Shown here piece after piece: positions 45,582-54,572 of a DNA stretch of 64,000 nt. Where the stretch lies: NCBI GenBank assembly GCA_030731845.1, contig JANQTF010000186.1:27713-91712 (forward strand), read 5' to 3'. Every line of letters starts with the position of its first letter. The stretch's first letter is position 1. The notes under the pieces were generated by a model. The model was not told where the DNA came from, did not search any database, and was given only the letters and a program-made list of their open reading frames with translations. Both the position numbers and the translations under genes were made by a program. This DNA comes from Bacteroidia bacterium (lineage in GTDB: Bacteria > Bacteroidota > Bacteroidia > J057).

Positions 45582-47789
45582 CTAATCTGTAAGTTTGATT
45601 GTAGCAGTTTGCACATCCCGTGAGTTTGGCCCTAGCTGGATTTCAAAATCTCCAGGCTCAGCCTTCCATGTCATGTCGCGTGTGTAAAAAGCAAGGTCAT
45701 TGACTCCGATCTCAAACTCTACCTGCTGGGTAGCACCCGGCGCTAGTGTCACTTGCTGAAATCCTTTCAGCTCTTTCAAAGGCCTTGTCACGCTTCCTAC
45801 GAGGTCGTGAACGTAGAGCTGCACCGTTTCGGTGGTAGCAACATCGCCAGTGTTGGTCACACGAATCGATATTTTCACCGTCTCAGATGCCGAAAATTCC
45901 GTTTTGCTCAGCACGGGTTTTCCGTAGGTAATCTCGGCGTAGGACAACCCAAATCCGAAGGGAAAAAGGGGCGTATTCTCCACGTCGAGATATTTGCTCG
46001 TATATTTGTTGTTGGCATCAAAGGGCCTGCCCGTATTTTTGGCATTGTAGAAAATCGGCACCTGACCAACGCTTCTGGGAAAGGTAATAGGGAGTCTGCC
46101 AGAAGGATTGGCTTCGCCCATAAGCACCTCCACGATGGCTGGCCCGCCCATGGTGCCGGGAAACCAGGCTTCCAGAATGGCATCGCAATGCGCTACCTCC
46201 CAGCTGAGGTCGAGTGGGCGACCATTCATCAATACCAGAACGAGGGGTTTTCCCGTTGCTTCAAGTGCCGAGATCAGTGCGCGCTGAGGGCCCGGCAGGG
46301 TAATGTCGGAGCGACTTGCTGCCTCTCCGCTCATGTATCCAGATTCTCCCACAAAAGCCACGATTATATCTGCCTGCTCGGCTGCCACCACTGCCTCAGA
46401 GATTCGAGACTCATCCTCCCCAGAAGTTTCACAACCTTTAGCGTAATACACATCCGCACCAATTGCTCTGAACGCCATTAGCGGTGTGATCACATCGTCG
46501 GCCCGACCATCGCCAAACCAGTTGCCAAGCATCTCTGCTTTGTTGTCGGCTAACGGGCCTACCACAGCAATACTTTTTGAGGCAGAAATAGGTAGGGCTC
46601 CTCGCTCATTTTTGAGCAGGACCAGAGATTTGATGCTTGATTCCAACGCTACATTGAGGTGAGCTTGAGAAAATACTTCTTCCGCTTCCCGTTCTTTGCT
46701 TCCATATCGATATGGGTCATCGAACAAACCGAGTTCATACTTCAATGCGAGAATGTATCGCACCGACTGGTCCACCGTTTCTACTGAAACCAATCCTTCC
46801 TTCACCTGCTTAGCAAGGTAATCGTAGTAAACGGCTCCTTGCATATCCATGTCAACCCCTGCATTCACGGCGAGTGTGGCAGCTTCGGCATTGTTAGCCA
46901 CGATGCCATGTGGCACCATCTCGTTGATAGAAGTATAATCGGTGACGACCATTCCTTGAAAGCCCCATTCTTTTCGGAGAATGTCCTGAAGGAGGTAGGA
47001 GTTGCCACTGCATGGCACAGCATCCACATCGTTGAAGGCGGTCATGAAGCTATACACTCCGGCATCCTTGGCAGCTTTGAAGGGTGGGAGATATATTTCT
47101 CTCAACGTTCTGTCAGAAATATCTACGGTATTGTAGTCTCGACCCGCCTGGGCTGCTCCGTAGGCTGCATAGTGTTTCACACAAGCAAGGATTGTGTTTT
47201 CATCCCCTATGTTTTGTCCTTGAAAGCCACGCACACGAGCTGCCGAGATGAGGGAGCCAAGATAGGTGTCTTCCCCTGCACCTTCGGCCACACGGCCCCA
47301 TCGAGGGTCGCGGGCTATGTCCACCATCGGGGCAAAGGTCCAGTTGAGACCCGCAGCGGAGGCTTCAACGGCGGCAATCCGCGCTGTTTGCTCGATCCCT
47401 TGGAGGTCCCAGGAGGCAGATTCTCCCAGCGGAATTGGGAAAATGGTGCGATAGCCATGAACGACATCGTAGCCAAAAAGGAGCGGAATCCCTAGGCGGG
47501 TTTCCTCCACGGCCATCTTTTGCAGTTGATGGTTGTATTCACTTGTGTGAGCATTGAAAATAGCTCCCACCTTGCCGGCGAGGATGTCATCTCTGTATCC
47601 AGGTCTCAGGGTAGGTCCTGTCACCACCCAATCACTCGTGAAGAGGGTCATCTGACCCACTTTCTCGTCCAGGGTCATCTGCCCGAGCAAGGAATCGGCC
47701 CTGGCCCAGGCCCGATCTGAGAGTTGCTGCGCTGAAAGGGAGGACAAGAGCAACAAGATAGAGAAGCTGAGTAGTAGTTTTTTTATCAT
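45582..47789 (-). CDS. Periplasmic GH3 beta-glucosidase (BglX-like)
   Basis: The 735-aa enzyme has a signal peptide (MIKKLLLSFSILLLLSSLSAQ). The GH3 TIM-barrel domain (about 35-365: TLDEKVGQMTLFTSDW, IPLLFGYDVVHGYRTIFP, WTFAPMVDIARDPRWGRVAEGAGED, VKHYAAYGAAQAGRDYN) has the nucleophile Asp in VVTDYTSINEM. The alpha/beta sandwich domain holds the GESGYMSGEAASRSDITLPG segment with the probable acid/base Glu. A C-terminal FN3-like domain closes it. GH3 enzymes release glucose from the non-reducing end of beta-glucan oligosaccharides. It starts 7 nt after the GH144 lipoprotein gene and lies 36 nt before susC. Confidence 0.92.
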   Translation of the reverse strand: MIKKLLLSFSILLLLSSLSAQQLSDRAWARADSLLGQMTLDEKVGQMTLFTSDWVVTGPTLRPGYRDDILAGKVGAIFNAHTSEYNHQLQKMAVEETRLGIPLLFGYDVVHGYRTIFPIPLGESASWDLQGIEQTARIAAVEASAAGLNWTFAPMVDIARDPRWGRVAEGAGEDTYLGSLISAARVRGFQGQNIGDENTILACVKHYAAYGAAQAGRDYNTVDISDRTLREIYLPPFKAAKDAGVYSFMTAFNDVDAVPCSGNSYLLQDILRKEWGFQGMVVTDYTSINEMVPHGIVANNAEAATLAVNAGVDMDMQGAVYYDYLAKQVKEGLVSVETVDQSVRYILALKYELGLFDDPYRYGSKEREAEEVFSQAHLNVALESSIKSLVLLKNERGALPISASKSIAVVGPLADNKAEMLGNWFGDGRADDVITPLMAFRAIGADVYYAKGCETSGEDESRISEAVVAAEQADIIVAFVGESGYMSGEAASRSDITLPGPQRALISALEATGKPLVLVLMNGRPLDLSWEVAHCDAILEAWFPGTMGGPAIVEVLMGEANPSGRLPITFPRSVGQVPIFYNAKNTGRPFDANNKYTSKYLDVENTPLFPFGFGLSYAEITYGKPVLSKTEFSASETVKISIRVTNTGDVATTETVQLYVHDLVGSVTRPLKELKGFQQVTLAPGATQQVEFEIGVNDLAFYTRDMTWKAEPGDFEIQLGPNSRDVQTATIKLTD

Positions 47790-47796
47790 CAGTCGG

Positions 47797-49161
47797 TTAA
47801 TTACGTTCTTGTAGCCACCCACCAGTAAAGCCTGCTTTACGCAGTCCATTTACCAAATAAGGGTTCTTTTTCATCAGGTTCCAGATCAATTCTGAGTCAT
47901 GGTTTTCTGCCATAATGAGGATCGGGCCCTGATCGATTCCCAGATATTCAAAATCGAACCATTGACCCGGAAAGGAGAGGTTAAAGGCATCCTTGAATCC
48001 AAATTCGCCCACCAATTGATCGTGGTGAGTATTCCACATATAAGCCAGTGTTTGGATACAGGTGTCGGGCAAGAATGGAATGGAACCACCCACAGCTGTG
48101 GGTGTCAGCGTGCCATCATCGCGAATTTCCTGTGCGGAAACACCTCTTGCCATGTAGCCTGTGAAGTTCACTTCACGTCCGCCGATCATGGCCTTAGTGC
48201 CATGGCCGGGTCCGTCGCAAGCGCTCAATCCCCACTGTAGGTGGGAATAGCCCGTGAATCCAGCCGGATTGCGAATGGCATAATCCTGATTGGCCAGCGT
48301 GGCAAGACGAGAGTTCTGGAAATAATCGGAGCCCTTTTCTCGCATATACGCGTCCTGTATTCCCCGAAAATCAACAAACATGTGACTGTATTGATGGCCA
48401 AATAAGGGGGCGAAATTCAGGTGTGGCTCATAGAAATCTTCCCATTCATAGGTCTTGCACCACATAGCCCAGGAACTATCTGCAATGGGGTGGGTAGGAG
48501 ACCCTAAGGCCATGAGCAGCAGCACCATGGCTTCGTTGTAGCCTTTCCACCTGGCTGGGATAAAGCCCTTTTCAGGGTGCCAACCCATGCTCATGTAGCC
48601 ATCTTCCTGCATAGCCCAATCCCATTCTACCCGAAGGTAGAGACTGTCGGCCAAGGCACGGATCGCCTGCTCTTGTTCATTATCCTGATCAAAATAACTT
48701 TGAACAGATAAAACGCCAGCCATTAGCAGGCCTGTATCGATGGTAGAAAGTTCTACCTCTTTGAATCTTTGGGCATGATCCATGGTGAGGAAATGGTAGA
48801 AAAATCCACGGTATCCACTCACTCCGCTTGGTTCAGGGCCCTGTCTCATGTTCCAAAGAGCATGAAGAGTAGCCTCTACTCGGGTAGCGGCTTCCTTTCG
48901 GGTGATGTATCCATTTTCTACCCCTACAAGGTAGCTACTCAGTCCAAAGCCTGTGGCAGCTACGCTGGAAAATGGTCGTGTGGGGTATCTGTCCGGTATT
49001 TGAAAATATTGACTATCGGCTGTTTGCCAAAAAAACTGAAAGGTCCTTTCTTTCAATTTTGGTAATGAAAAGTCGTCTGAAGCATCGGCATTTTGGGATT
49101 CTGCGCATCCGATAAGGATCGGTAACAGAAGCCCAAAAAGGAAGTAGAAGATCGGTCGCAT
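47797..49161 (-). CDS. GH144-type (PF10091) glucanase lipoprotein
   Basis: The 454-aa protein has lipobox LIGCAES (Cys about 19) and a single glucoamylase-like (PF10091) alpha/alpha-barrel. Typical segments are LKERTFQFFWQTADSQ, SSVAATGFGLSSYLVGVENGYITRKEA, ELSTIDTGLLMAGVLSVQSYF, GWHPEKGFIPARWKGYNEAMVLLLMALGS and YLGIDQGPILIMAENH. PF10091 includes CAZy family GH144, known for beta-1,2-glucanases and sophorose-releasing exo-enzymes. Where its secreted paralogue has GGDLVETAF, this protein reads STIDTGLLM, so a Glu there is absent. The lipoprotein signal suggests outer-membrane anchoring. It lies downstream of the five-module binding protein and 7 nt upstream of GH3. Confidence 0.8.
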   Translation of the reverse strand: MRPIFYFLFGLLLPILIGCAESQNADASDDFSLPKLKERTFQFFWQTADSQYFQIPDRYPTRPFSSVAATGFGLSSYLVGVENGYITRKEAATRVEATLHALWNMRQGPEPSGVSGYRGFFYHFLTMDHAQRFKEVELSTIDTGLLMAGVLSVQSYFDQDNEQEQAIRALADSLYLRVEWDWAMQEDGYMSMGWHPEKGFIPARWKGYNEAMVLLLMALGSPTHPIADSSWAMWCKTYEWEDFYEPHLNFAPLFGHQYSHMFVDFRGIQDAYMREKGSDYFQNSRLATLANQDYAIRNPAGFTGYSHLQWGLSACDGPGHGTKAMIGGREVNFTGYMARGVSAQEIRDDGTLTPTAVGGSIPFLPDTCIQTLAYMWNTHHDQLVGEFGFKDAFNLSFPGQWFDFEYLGIDQGPILIMAENHDSELIWNLMKKNPYLVNGLRKAGFTGGWLQERN

Positions 49162-49183
49162 GACTTGTGATTGTAAAAGAGTA

Positions 49184-49209
49184 GGGGAGGAGCCACTATG
49201 CTCCTCCCC
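49184..49209 (-). terminator. Intercistronic hairpin in the glucan locus
   Basis: GGGGAGGAG (49184-49192) pairs with CTCCTCCCC (49201-49209) around an 8-nt loop. It lies 10 nt after the stop codon of the five-module protein gene on the minus strand. With no good T-run downstream, it may stabilise the upstream message or attenuate rather than fully terminate. Confidence 0.5.
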
Positions 49210-49218
49210 AAGATGAGA

Positions 49219-51909
49219 TTACTCCTTAATGACTTTGGTGCGAGACACAAGACGGTCTCCATCAAATCCTGAAAGGAAGTACACACCGGCGCTCAGGCCA
49301 GAGAGGTCAAGCTCCGTAACCGATTGACGGGGCAGGTTTTCTACCAGCACGGTTTGTCCCATGAGGCTGGTAAGGCGCAGTTGGGTCATGTTGGCACTGC
49401 TCTCTACGCGCAGAGTTCCTGTGGTTGGGTTCGGGAACACAACGAGGTTGGTGATCACGGGCTGGTCAAAGAGTCCAGTTGTTCCACAAATTCCATCGGC
49501 AATGACGATGTCGTCAAAGTAGTATTCGGTGGTTACTGCTGGAACATTGGCAATATCGAGGATCAAAGTGATACGATCGTAGAAAGCGTCGTCTGGTACA
49601 ATTCCGCTGAAATCGAAGGTGAGTTCCTGCCATTGGTTTGGCGTGGTAAACTCTGCCGAGATATCGCCGGAGCCGGGTGCGCCGTTTCTTGGGCGTTCCA
49701 ATTTCATGACCATGGTGGCAGCATGGTCGGACCATACTTTCATGCGGATGGTTTTGTTGCCATTAGGAAGAGAAATGGGAGCCTCTACGTCGGTGTACAT
49801 CCCTGCAAATACAAGCCCATCGCTGGATTCAATAAAAATGCCTACACTGTCGCTGGAGTTGATACCAGTTTTATCTGGGTTTTCAATGACTTGAAACACG
49901 GTGTTCTCCAGGGTTCCGTTGGCAAAATATCTCCAGCCTTTGAGGGTGAAATCTGGATTTTCAAAGGTGGCTACACAAGCCGTGTAGGGAGCTCTGGACA
50001 GCCTGATGTCGTCGATGTAATAGATATCCTGTTGGCTTGGTTGAACCCCGGCATTGAAGAAAATCACGATTTTCTGGTGGTTTTCCCCTGCCTGACCACT
50101 GAAATCCACTGCATATTGCACCCACTGATTGGCAGTGGTAACGGTTTGGTCAATTTCAACCGGCAGGGAGGTTCCGCCTTCGAGTTTGAATTTCAATGGC
50201 ACCAAGCCAGGTGACCAGATCTTGATGAGAAGCTGATTGTACAGAGACAAATCAATCGGCGCGCCAAAATCAATCACCAAGGCAGACCACTGATCGAGTG
50301 GATCGGTATATTCTCCCACTTTCGCACTTGAATTGACCGGAGAAATATCAGGATTATTGATGGCAGCGAGATTGTTGGCACCAGCGCCATAGGTCGCTTG
50401 TCGCTGACACTCAAAGTCATCGAGGAAGTTGGGAATCAATACTGTGCCTGCGCATGGATCAACGGTAGAACCTGTCTGCACAAGATTGTCAAACAGGTAG
50501 GTACCCGATCCTGCTGCGCCAGGATCAAATAGCAAGTTGATGCCGTTGAAATCAGTGATGCCGTTGAAGTTGGCAAAATCAAAAGACAGGGTTTCCCAGG
50601 CACCAGAGCCTGCGAAAGATACGTTAACCTCTTTGTTGCCCTGGGTAGGGCTGCTGAGTTGCATGGTGAGACTGCTCGCTCCAGTTGGAGGAAATACCTG
50701 GATGTTGATCTGCGTTTCTGTGGATAGATCAAGTGCAGCTGAAAGGGTGCCGGTCAATGTGGACAAGCTAGAAGATCCTTTCACGTAAGAGCCTACATTG
50801 GGGCTGTTATTGTCTGCATTTGAGTTTGGGTTGACAACTACAGTGAGGGTGCCGTGCACAGCATTGTTGCCACCAAGTGGCTCCCAAAACATTTTGGTGG
50901 GATCGAAATCTTCCAGCACCATGCCAGAAGGGGTCTCCTCACGGGTAATGTCATCGAGGTAATACACGTCATTGGCACCAGCCTGAACGCCGGCATTCAT
51001 GAAGATCGCTAGTCGCTTATGATTGGCCGCTGCCTGACTGGAACAATCGACCGAAATCTCGACCCACTGATTCGTCACCGTGATGGGGGTAAATACTTCG
51101 AATGGAGCAGAAAGACCACCTTCCAGCTTCAGGAGCACATCGCCTGCTATTGGAGCCCATACCTTGATTTTGTAGGTATTGAGTGTGCTGAGATCAATGG
51201 GGCTATTGTAGTCGATGGCAAGGGCAGACCACTGATCTTCTGGATCGGTGTATTTACCAACGTTGGCACTGGTGTTGATCCCTGACGCGTCAGGATTGGC
51301 GATCCTTTCCAATCGGAGGTATCCGCCGCCATAGCTGGCATTGCGCTGACACTCAAAGTCGTCGATGATGGTAACATCGGGAACCGTTCCTGCACAAGGG
51401 CCAGCAGGGTAGGCAATAATGTTGTCGAAGAGGTAGGTGTCGCCGCTTGTGGTCACGCCCGGATCAAAAAACAAAATAATCCTATTGTAGTCAGTGGCGC
51501 CTGAGGCTCCGGAAAAATCAAACGTGTAGTCGATCCACGCATTGGTGACGGCAATATTTTGGAGTCGCTCAATGCCGCCGGATGGCCCTTCGAGCTTCAT
51601 CAGAATTTGGGTAGCCACAGGGGAGTTAATCATGATGTGAAACTCATTGTTCACACTCAAATCCATCGGGGCTGCCAATTCGGTCAGAAACAGGCTAAAA
51701 GCGTGAGCATTGCTCTTGGTATAAGAGCCTACGCTGTCGCTTGGGTTCGCGACAGAAGAGTCGGGGTTGGCAAAAACCCCGTCAAAGGTACCATTAAGGG
51801 CATTCCATGTCTGCATGGCACCCGATTCGAAGTCTTCATAGACAACCTGCCCAAAGGCGGTTCCCCAGAGACCACATGCGAGGAGTAACGTAGTCCAGAT
51901 TCGCAACAT
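49219..51909 (-). CDS. Five-module carbohydrate-binding T9SS surface protein
   Basis: The 896-aa protein has a signal peptide (MLRIWTTLLLACGLWGTAFGQ), then five modules of about 150-165 aa. Each starts with a (D)FE/DF-type motif (VYEDFESG, IDDFECQR, LEDFDP, LDDFECQR, VATFENPD), carries an SVGxYT(K/D) segment and ends in a YxxDDI/YLFDNI strand, like galactose-binding beta-sandwich CBMs. Modules 1 and 3 resemble each other, as do 2 and 4. A T9SS sorting domain closes it (VVFPNPTTGTLRV ... SRTKVIKE). No catalytic domain is seen. It probably serves as a surface glycan-binding protein holding the polymer for the secreted GH144 enzyme encoded just upstream. Confidence 0.8.
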   Translation of the reverse strand: MLRIWTTLLLACGLWGTAFGQVVYEDFESGAMQTWNALNGTFDGVFANPDSSVANPSDSVGSYTKSNAHAFSLFLTELAAPMDLSVNNEFHIMINSPVATQILMKLEGPSGGIERLQNIAVTNAWIDYTFDFSGASGATDYNRIILFFDPGVTTSGDTYLFDNIIAYPAGPCAGTVPDVTIIDDFECQRNASYGGGYLRLERIANPDASGINTSANVGKYTDPEDQWSALAIDYNSPIDLSTLNTYKIKVWAPIAGDVLLKLEGGLSAPFEVFTPITVTNQWVEISVDCSSQAAANHKRLAIFMNAGVQAGANDVYYLDDITREETPSGMVLEDFDPTKMFWEPLGGNNAVHGTLTVVVNPNSNADNNSPNVGSYVKGSSSLSTLTGTLSAALDLSTETQINIQVFPPTGASSLTMQLSSPTQGNKEVNVSFAGSGAWETLSFDFANFNGITDFNGINLLFDPGAAGSGTYLFDNLVQTGSTVDPCAGTVLIPNFLDDFECQRQATYGAGANNLAAINNPDISPVNSSAKVGEYTDPLDQWSALVIDFGAPIDLSLYNQLLIKIWSPGLVPLKFKLEGGTSLPVEIDQTVTTANQWVQYAVDFSGQAGENHQKIVIFFNAGVQPSQQDIYYIDDIRLSRAPYTACVATFENPDFTLKGWRYFANGTLENTVFQVIENPDKTGINSSDSVGIFIESSDGLVFAGMYTDVEAPISLPNGNKTIRMKVWSDHAATMVMKLERPRNGAPGSGDISAEFTTPNQWQELTFDFSGIVPDDAFYDRITLILDIANVPAVTTEYYFDDIVIADGICGTTGLFDQPVITNLVVFPNPTTGTLRVESSANMTQLRLTSLMGQTVLVENLPRQSVTELDLSGLSAGVYFLSGFDGDRLVSRTKVIKE

Positions 51910-51938
51910 GATTTTGAATTGTTTTGGTTTGGTAACGA

Positions 51939-54344
51939 TTAACGAGTGAATACGACAGGCTGACTGTGTAGCGTCTGCCCATCTTGAAGGATACGTAGGT
52001 AGTAGATGCCAGCAGGCAGGGGGGGAAGGTTCACCTTCGATTCTCCTACCTGATTTTGCTGGGTGGTTTCCTCAAAAATCATTCTTCCTTCTCCAGTAAA
52101 AAGGCAAACCTGAAGCTCGCGGAATGAAGCCGATGACTGAATGGTCAAAGCCCCTTCACTTACTGGATTCGGACTCACAGCCCACCTGGTTTTCTCTATG
52201 TCAGAGGCGATCCCTGTAATGGCGGTGCTATCAGCCGCAAAGCCAATGGCATCCAAGGCAGGTTGAATCTCGGGATTCGACATGAATAGCTCCCAGAACA
52301 GGCCGCTGCGATAATTTTCAATCATCACAATGATCGGCCCCTGATCAATGGCCAGATAGGAGTCAGCCACCCAATTTTCAGACACATTAAAGGCGTCATA
52401 GAATCCCATGGGACCCCAGAGTTCTTCTCCGTGTTCGCGGTAAAAATGCTTGAGCGCAGCAATGGATTCTTTGGGCGTATAAGGCATGGAGCTAATGGCC
52501 GCCGTGGGGGCAATGGTACCATTGTCTCGGCTGAGAGAAGGCTCGTGGGCCAGATATCCGACCAGTGGGTCGTCGCTAGCGGTGAGCCCCCAGCAATCTT
52601 CGCCATAGCCAGCATGGTTTTTGGGATTGGCGATGCACCACGCCCGGTTGATCAGAGTTTGGTGGGCATTTCTCACGAAATAGTTGGTGTAAGCGTCCCG
52701 AATGCCTCTTGGATCAAAGCCCAGATAAGAATAGTGAGAAAAGAACAACGGACCTCCGTTGCCCGGTCCCACGTCGAGCTTGTAGCCATAATAGGTTTGG
52801 CCATTGGTATAATTACTTCCTGCCCAGCCGTTGGGATAGAGGCTGGCGGGCACAGCATGGGTATTGGAGGCAATCCCGAGCAAATACACGATGTGGGCTT
52901 CGTTGAAGCCGCGAAGCGCAAAGTTCATCGCCCAGGCAAAGTTTGGAGACCAATGCCAATACATTACCTGCTGCGTGAGTCGGCGATACCAGTTCCATTC
53001 CACGCCGTTCCACAGCGTGGTGATCCTGTCGCGGAGTAGGGTTTCGTTTGGCGTGGCCTGATCAAAATATTGCCTCACAGACAGTAACCCCTGAACCATA
53101 AATGCGGTCTCGACCAGGTCGCCACCATCATCCTGTGCGCTGAATGGGATGACATTTCCTGTGTTCCCATTGAGCCAATGTGACCAGGCACCATGAAACC
53201 GATCTGCATTTTGAAGGAATTCTGTGATCTTGAGGAGCCTGGCCAATCCTTCTTCGCGGGTGATGTAGCCGCGCTCAATCCCAGCTACGATGGCCATTAC
53301 GCCAAATCCACTTCCGCCAATTGTTACCGTGTTGCCAGAGCTATTGCGCTCTCTTGCCAGACCCGAAACCGGATGGGCAAAATCCCAGAAGTAGCGAAAG
53401 GTGGCCTCCTGCACCATGTCCAGAAATTCATCATCTGTCATGATATTCCCCGACACGCTAACTGATGCAGATGGAGCAGATTCATCTCCGCCAAAGCCTA
53501 CTGACCGCAGGTGATAGAGCCTGGAAATACCGCTTCCGGGATCTCCCCAGAAGTCCATCGTCATGCTGTCGTTTTGTGAAATATACTTGGCAAACTGAAA
53601 GCTCTGCCCATTGTCCTCCGAAAAATACAAGTGATACCCATCCAGATTGTTGGCGCTGATGAGATTCCAGTGAAATTCGCCGTGGCGTTCATATCCCTTG
53701 CCAGAAAAACCAGTTGGAATCACGGGTGATCCGCTAGAAGCGGGAACGGTCTTTACTTCATCAACCAGGAGGGTGTGATCTGTCTGGTCAGCACTGTCCT
53801 GACTGAAGATGATGGCTTTTATTTGAGTGAATTGAATGTTGGTTTGAGCAGGATCATTGGTGAATACCGTCAAAGGAATGCTGATCCGGTGCCATTGAGC
53901 GGCGGGAATGTCGTCAGTGAGGGTTTTGAGCGAATACTTCAGGGTCTTGGTGGCGCCGGGCGCGCCCTCCATAGAGATTTTGGGCAGGCGTGACTTGCTC
54001 AAGCCTGTGGCAGAATACACCCAAAAAGAAAGAGAATCACTTTGGGTAATGTCTAGAAATGGAAAGCCAGGCGCAATGACAAGCGCATCCCAATTGCCGC
54101 CGGGTTTGGAGTTCCAGGTAAATGAAAGGGCATTTTTGCCACGGTAGGAGTTTGCTGTCACCGGTATTTTATCTCCCGAGGGACCAGTCCGAGTAAAGGT
54201 GCTGCTCCCTGAGAGAAAGGCAAGACCAGTATCGTAGTATTCGCTATCTGGGCTATCAGCAAAAAAAGTCACCACCTGTGCAGGCAGATCAGAAGGGACA
54301 AATAACAAACCAATCAAAATGAAGATGGTAGATCGAAGTAGCAT
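51939..54344 (-). CDS. T9SS-secreted GH144-type (PF10091) glucanase
   Basis: The 801-aa protein has a signal peptide (MLLRSTIFILIGLLFVPSDLPAQ); ATG 54344 was preferred over a much longer leader. Residues about 25-205 form a CBM11/30-like sandwich (NWDALVIAPGFPFLDI, HTLLVDEVKTVPASSG), followed by an FN3 domain. The glucoamylase-like catalytic domain (about 305-700) has TFRYFWDFAHPVSGLARER, GGSGFGVMAIVAGIERGYI, DDGGDLVETAFMVQGLLSVRQYF, GFNEAHIVYLLGIAS and YLAIDQGPIIVMIENY. A T9SS domain ends the protein. The D-x2-E in GGDLVE matches what I recall as essential acids of the characterised GH144 endo-beta-1,2-glucanase. This is probably the surface depolymerase of the locus. Confidence 0.82.
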   Translation of the reverse strand: MLLRSTIFILIGLLFVPSDLPAQVVTFFADSPDSEYYDTGLAFLSGSSTFTRTGPSGDKIPVTANSYRGKNALSFTWNSKPGGNWDALVIAPGFPFLDITQSDSLSFWVYSATGLSKSRLPKISMEGAPGATKTLKYSLKTLTDDIPAAQWHRISIPLTVFTNDPAQTNIQFTQIKAIIFSQDSADQTDHTLLVDEVKTVPASSGSPVIPTGFSGKGYERHGEFHWNLISANNLDGYHLYFSEDNGQSFQFAKYISQNDSMTMDFWGDPGSGISRLYHLRSVGFGGDESAPSASVSVSGNIMTDDEFLDMVQEATFRYFWDFAHPVSGLARERNSSGNTVTIGGSGFGVMAIVAGIERGYITREEGLARLLKITEFLQNADRFHGAWSHWLNGNTGNVIPFSAQDDGGDLVETAFMVQGLLSVRQYFDQATPNETLLRDRITTLWNGVEWNWYRRLTQQVMYWHWSPNFAWAMNFALRGFNEAHIVYLLGIASNTHAVPASLYPNGWAGSNYTNGQTYYGYKLDVGPGNGGPLFFSHYSYLGFDPRGIRDAYTNYFVRNAHQTLINRAWCIANPKNHAGYGEDCWGLTASDDPLVGYLAHEPSLSRDNGTIAPTAAISSMPYTPKESIAALKHFYREHGEELWGPMGFYDAFNVSENWVADSYLAIDQGPIIVMIENYRSGLFWELFMSNPEIQPALDAIGFAADSTAITGIASDIEKTRWAVSPNPVSEGALTIQSSASFRELQVCLFTGEGRMIFEETTQQNQVGESKVNLPPLPAGIYYLRILQDGQTLHSQPVVFTR

Positions 54345-54572
54345 GTGTAGTAGTTTCTCTGTGTAACATCGTTTCAAGTAAGAAAGTACGGCGCTGATAT
54401 GCACTATTTTCCACCTCATCATTACCTCATCAATGCCATATTTTAAAACGAATAACTCAGCGTTTGGGTAGCCCAAATGATATTAATCACCTGAAAATCA
54501 GCAAAGTGATTTCTAATTCTCTCATAAGCAGGAAAATAGCCATGTTCATGACAACCATGAAGAGCTTCGCTA

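Noticed and set aside
49324-50214. 296-aa plus-strand frame opposite the five-module protein
   Set aside because: It is a long antisense shadow; the minus frame has a signal peptide, repeated modules and a sorting domain.
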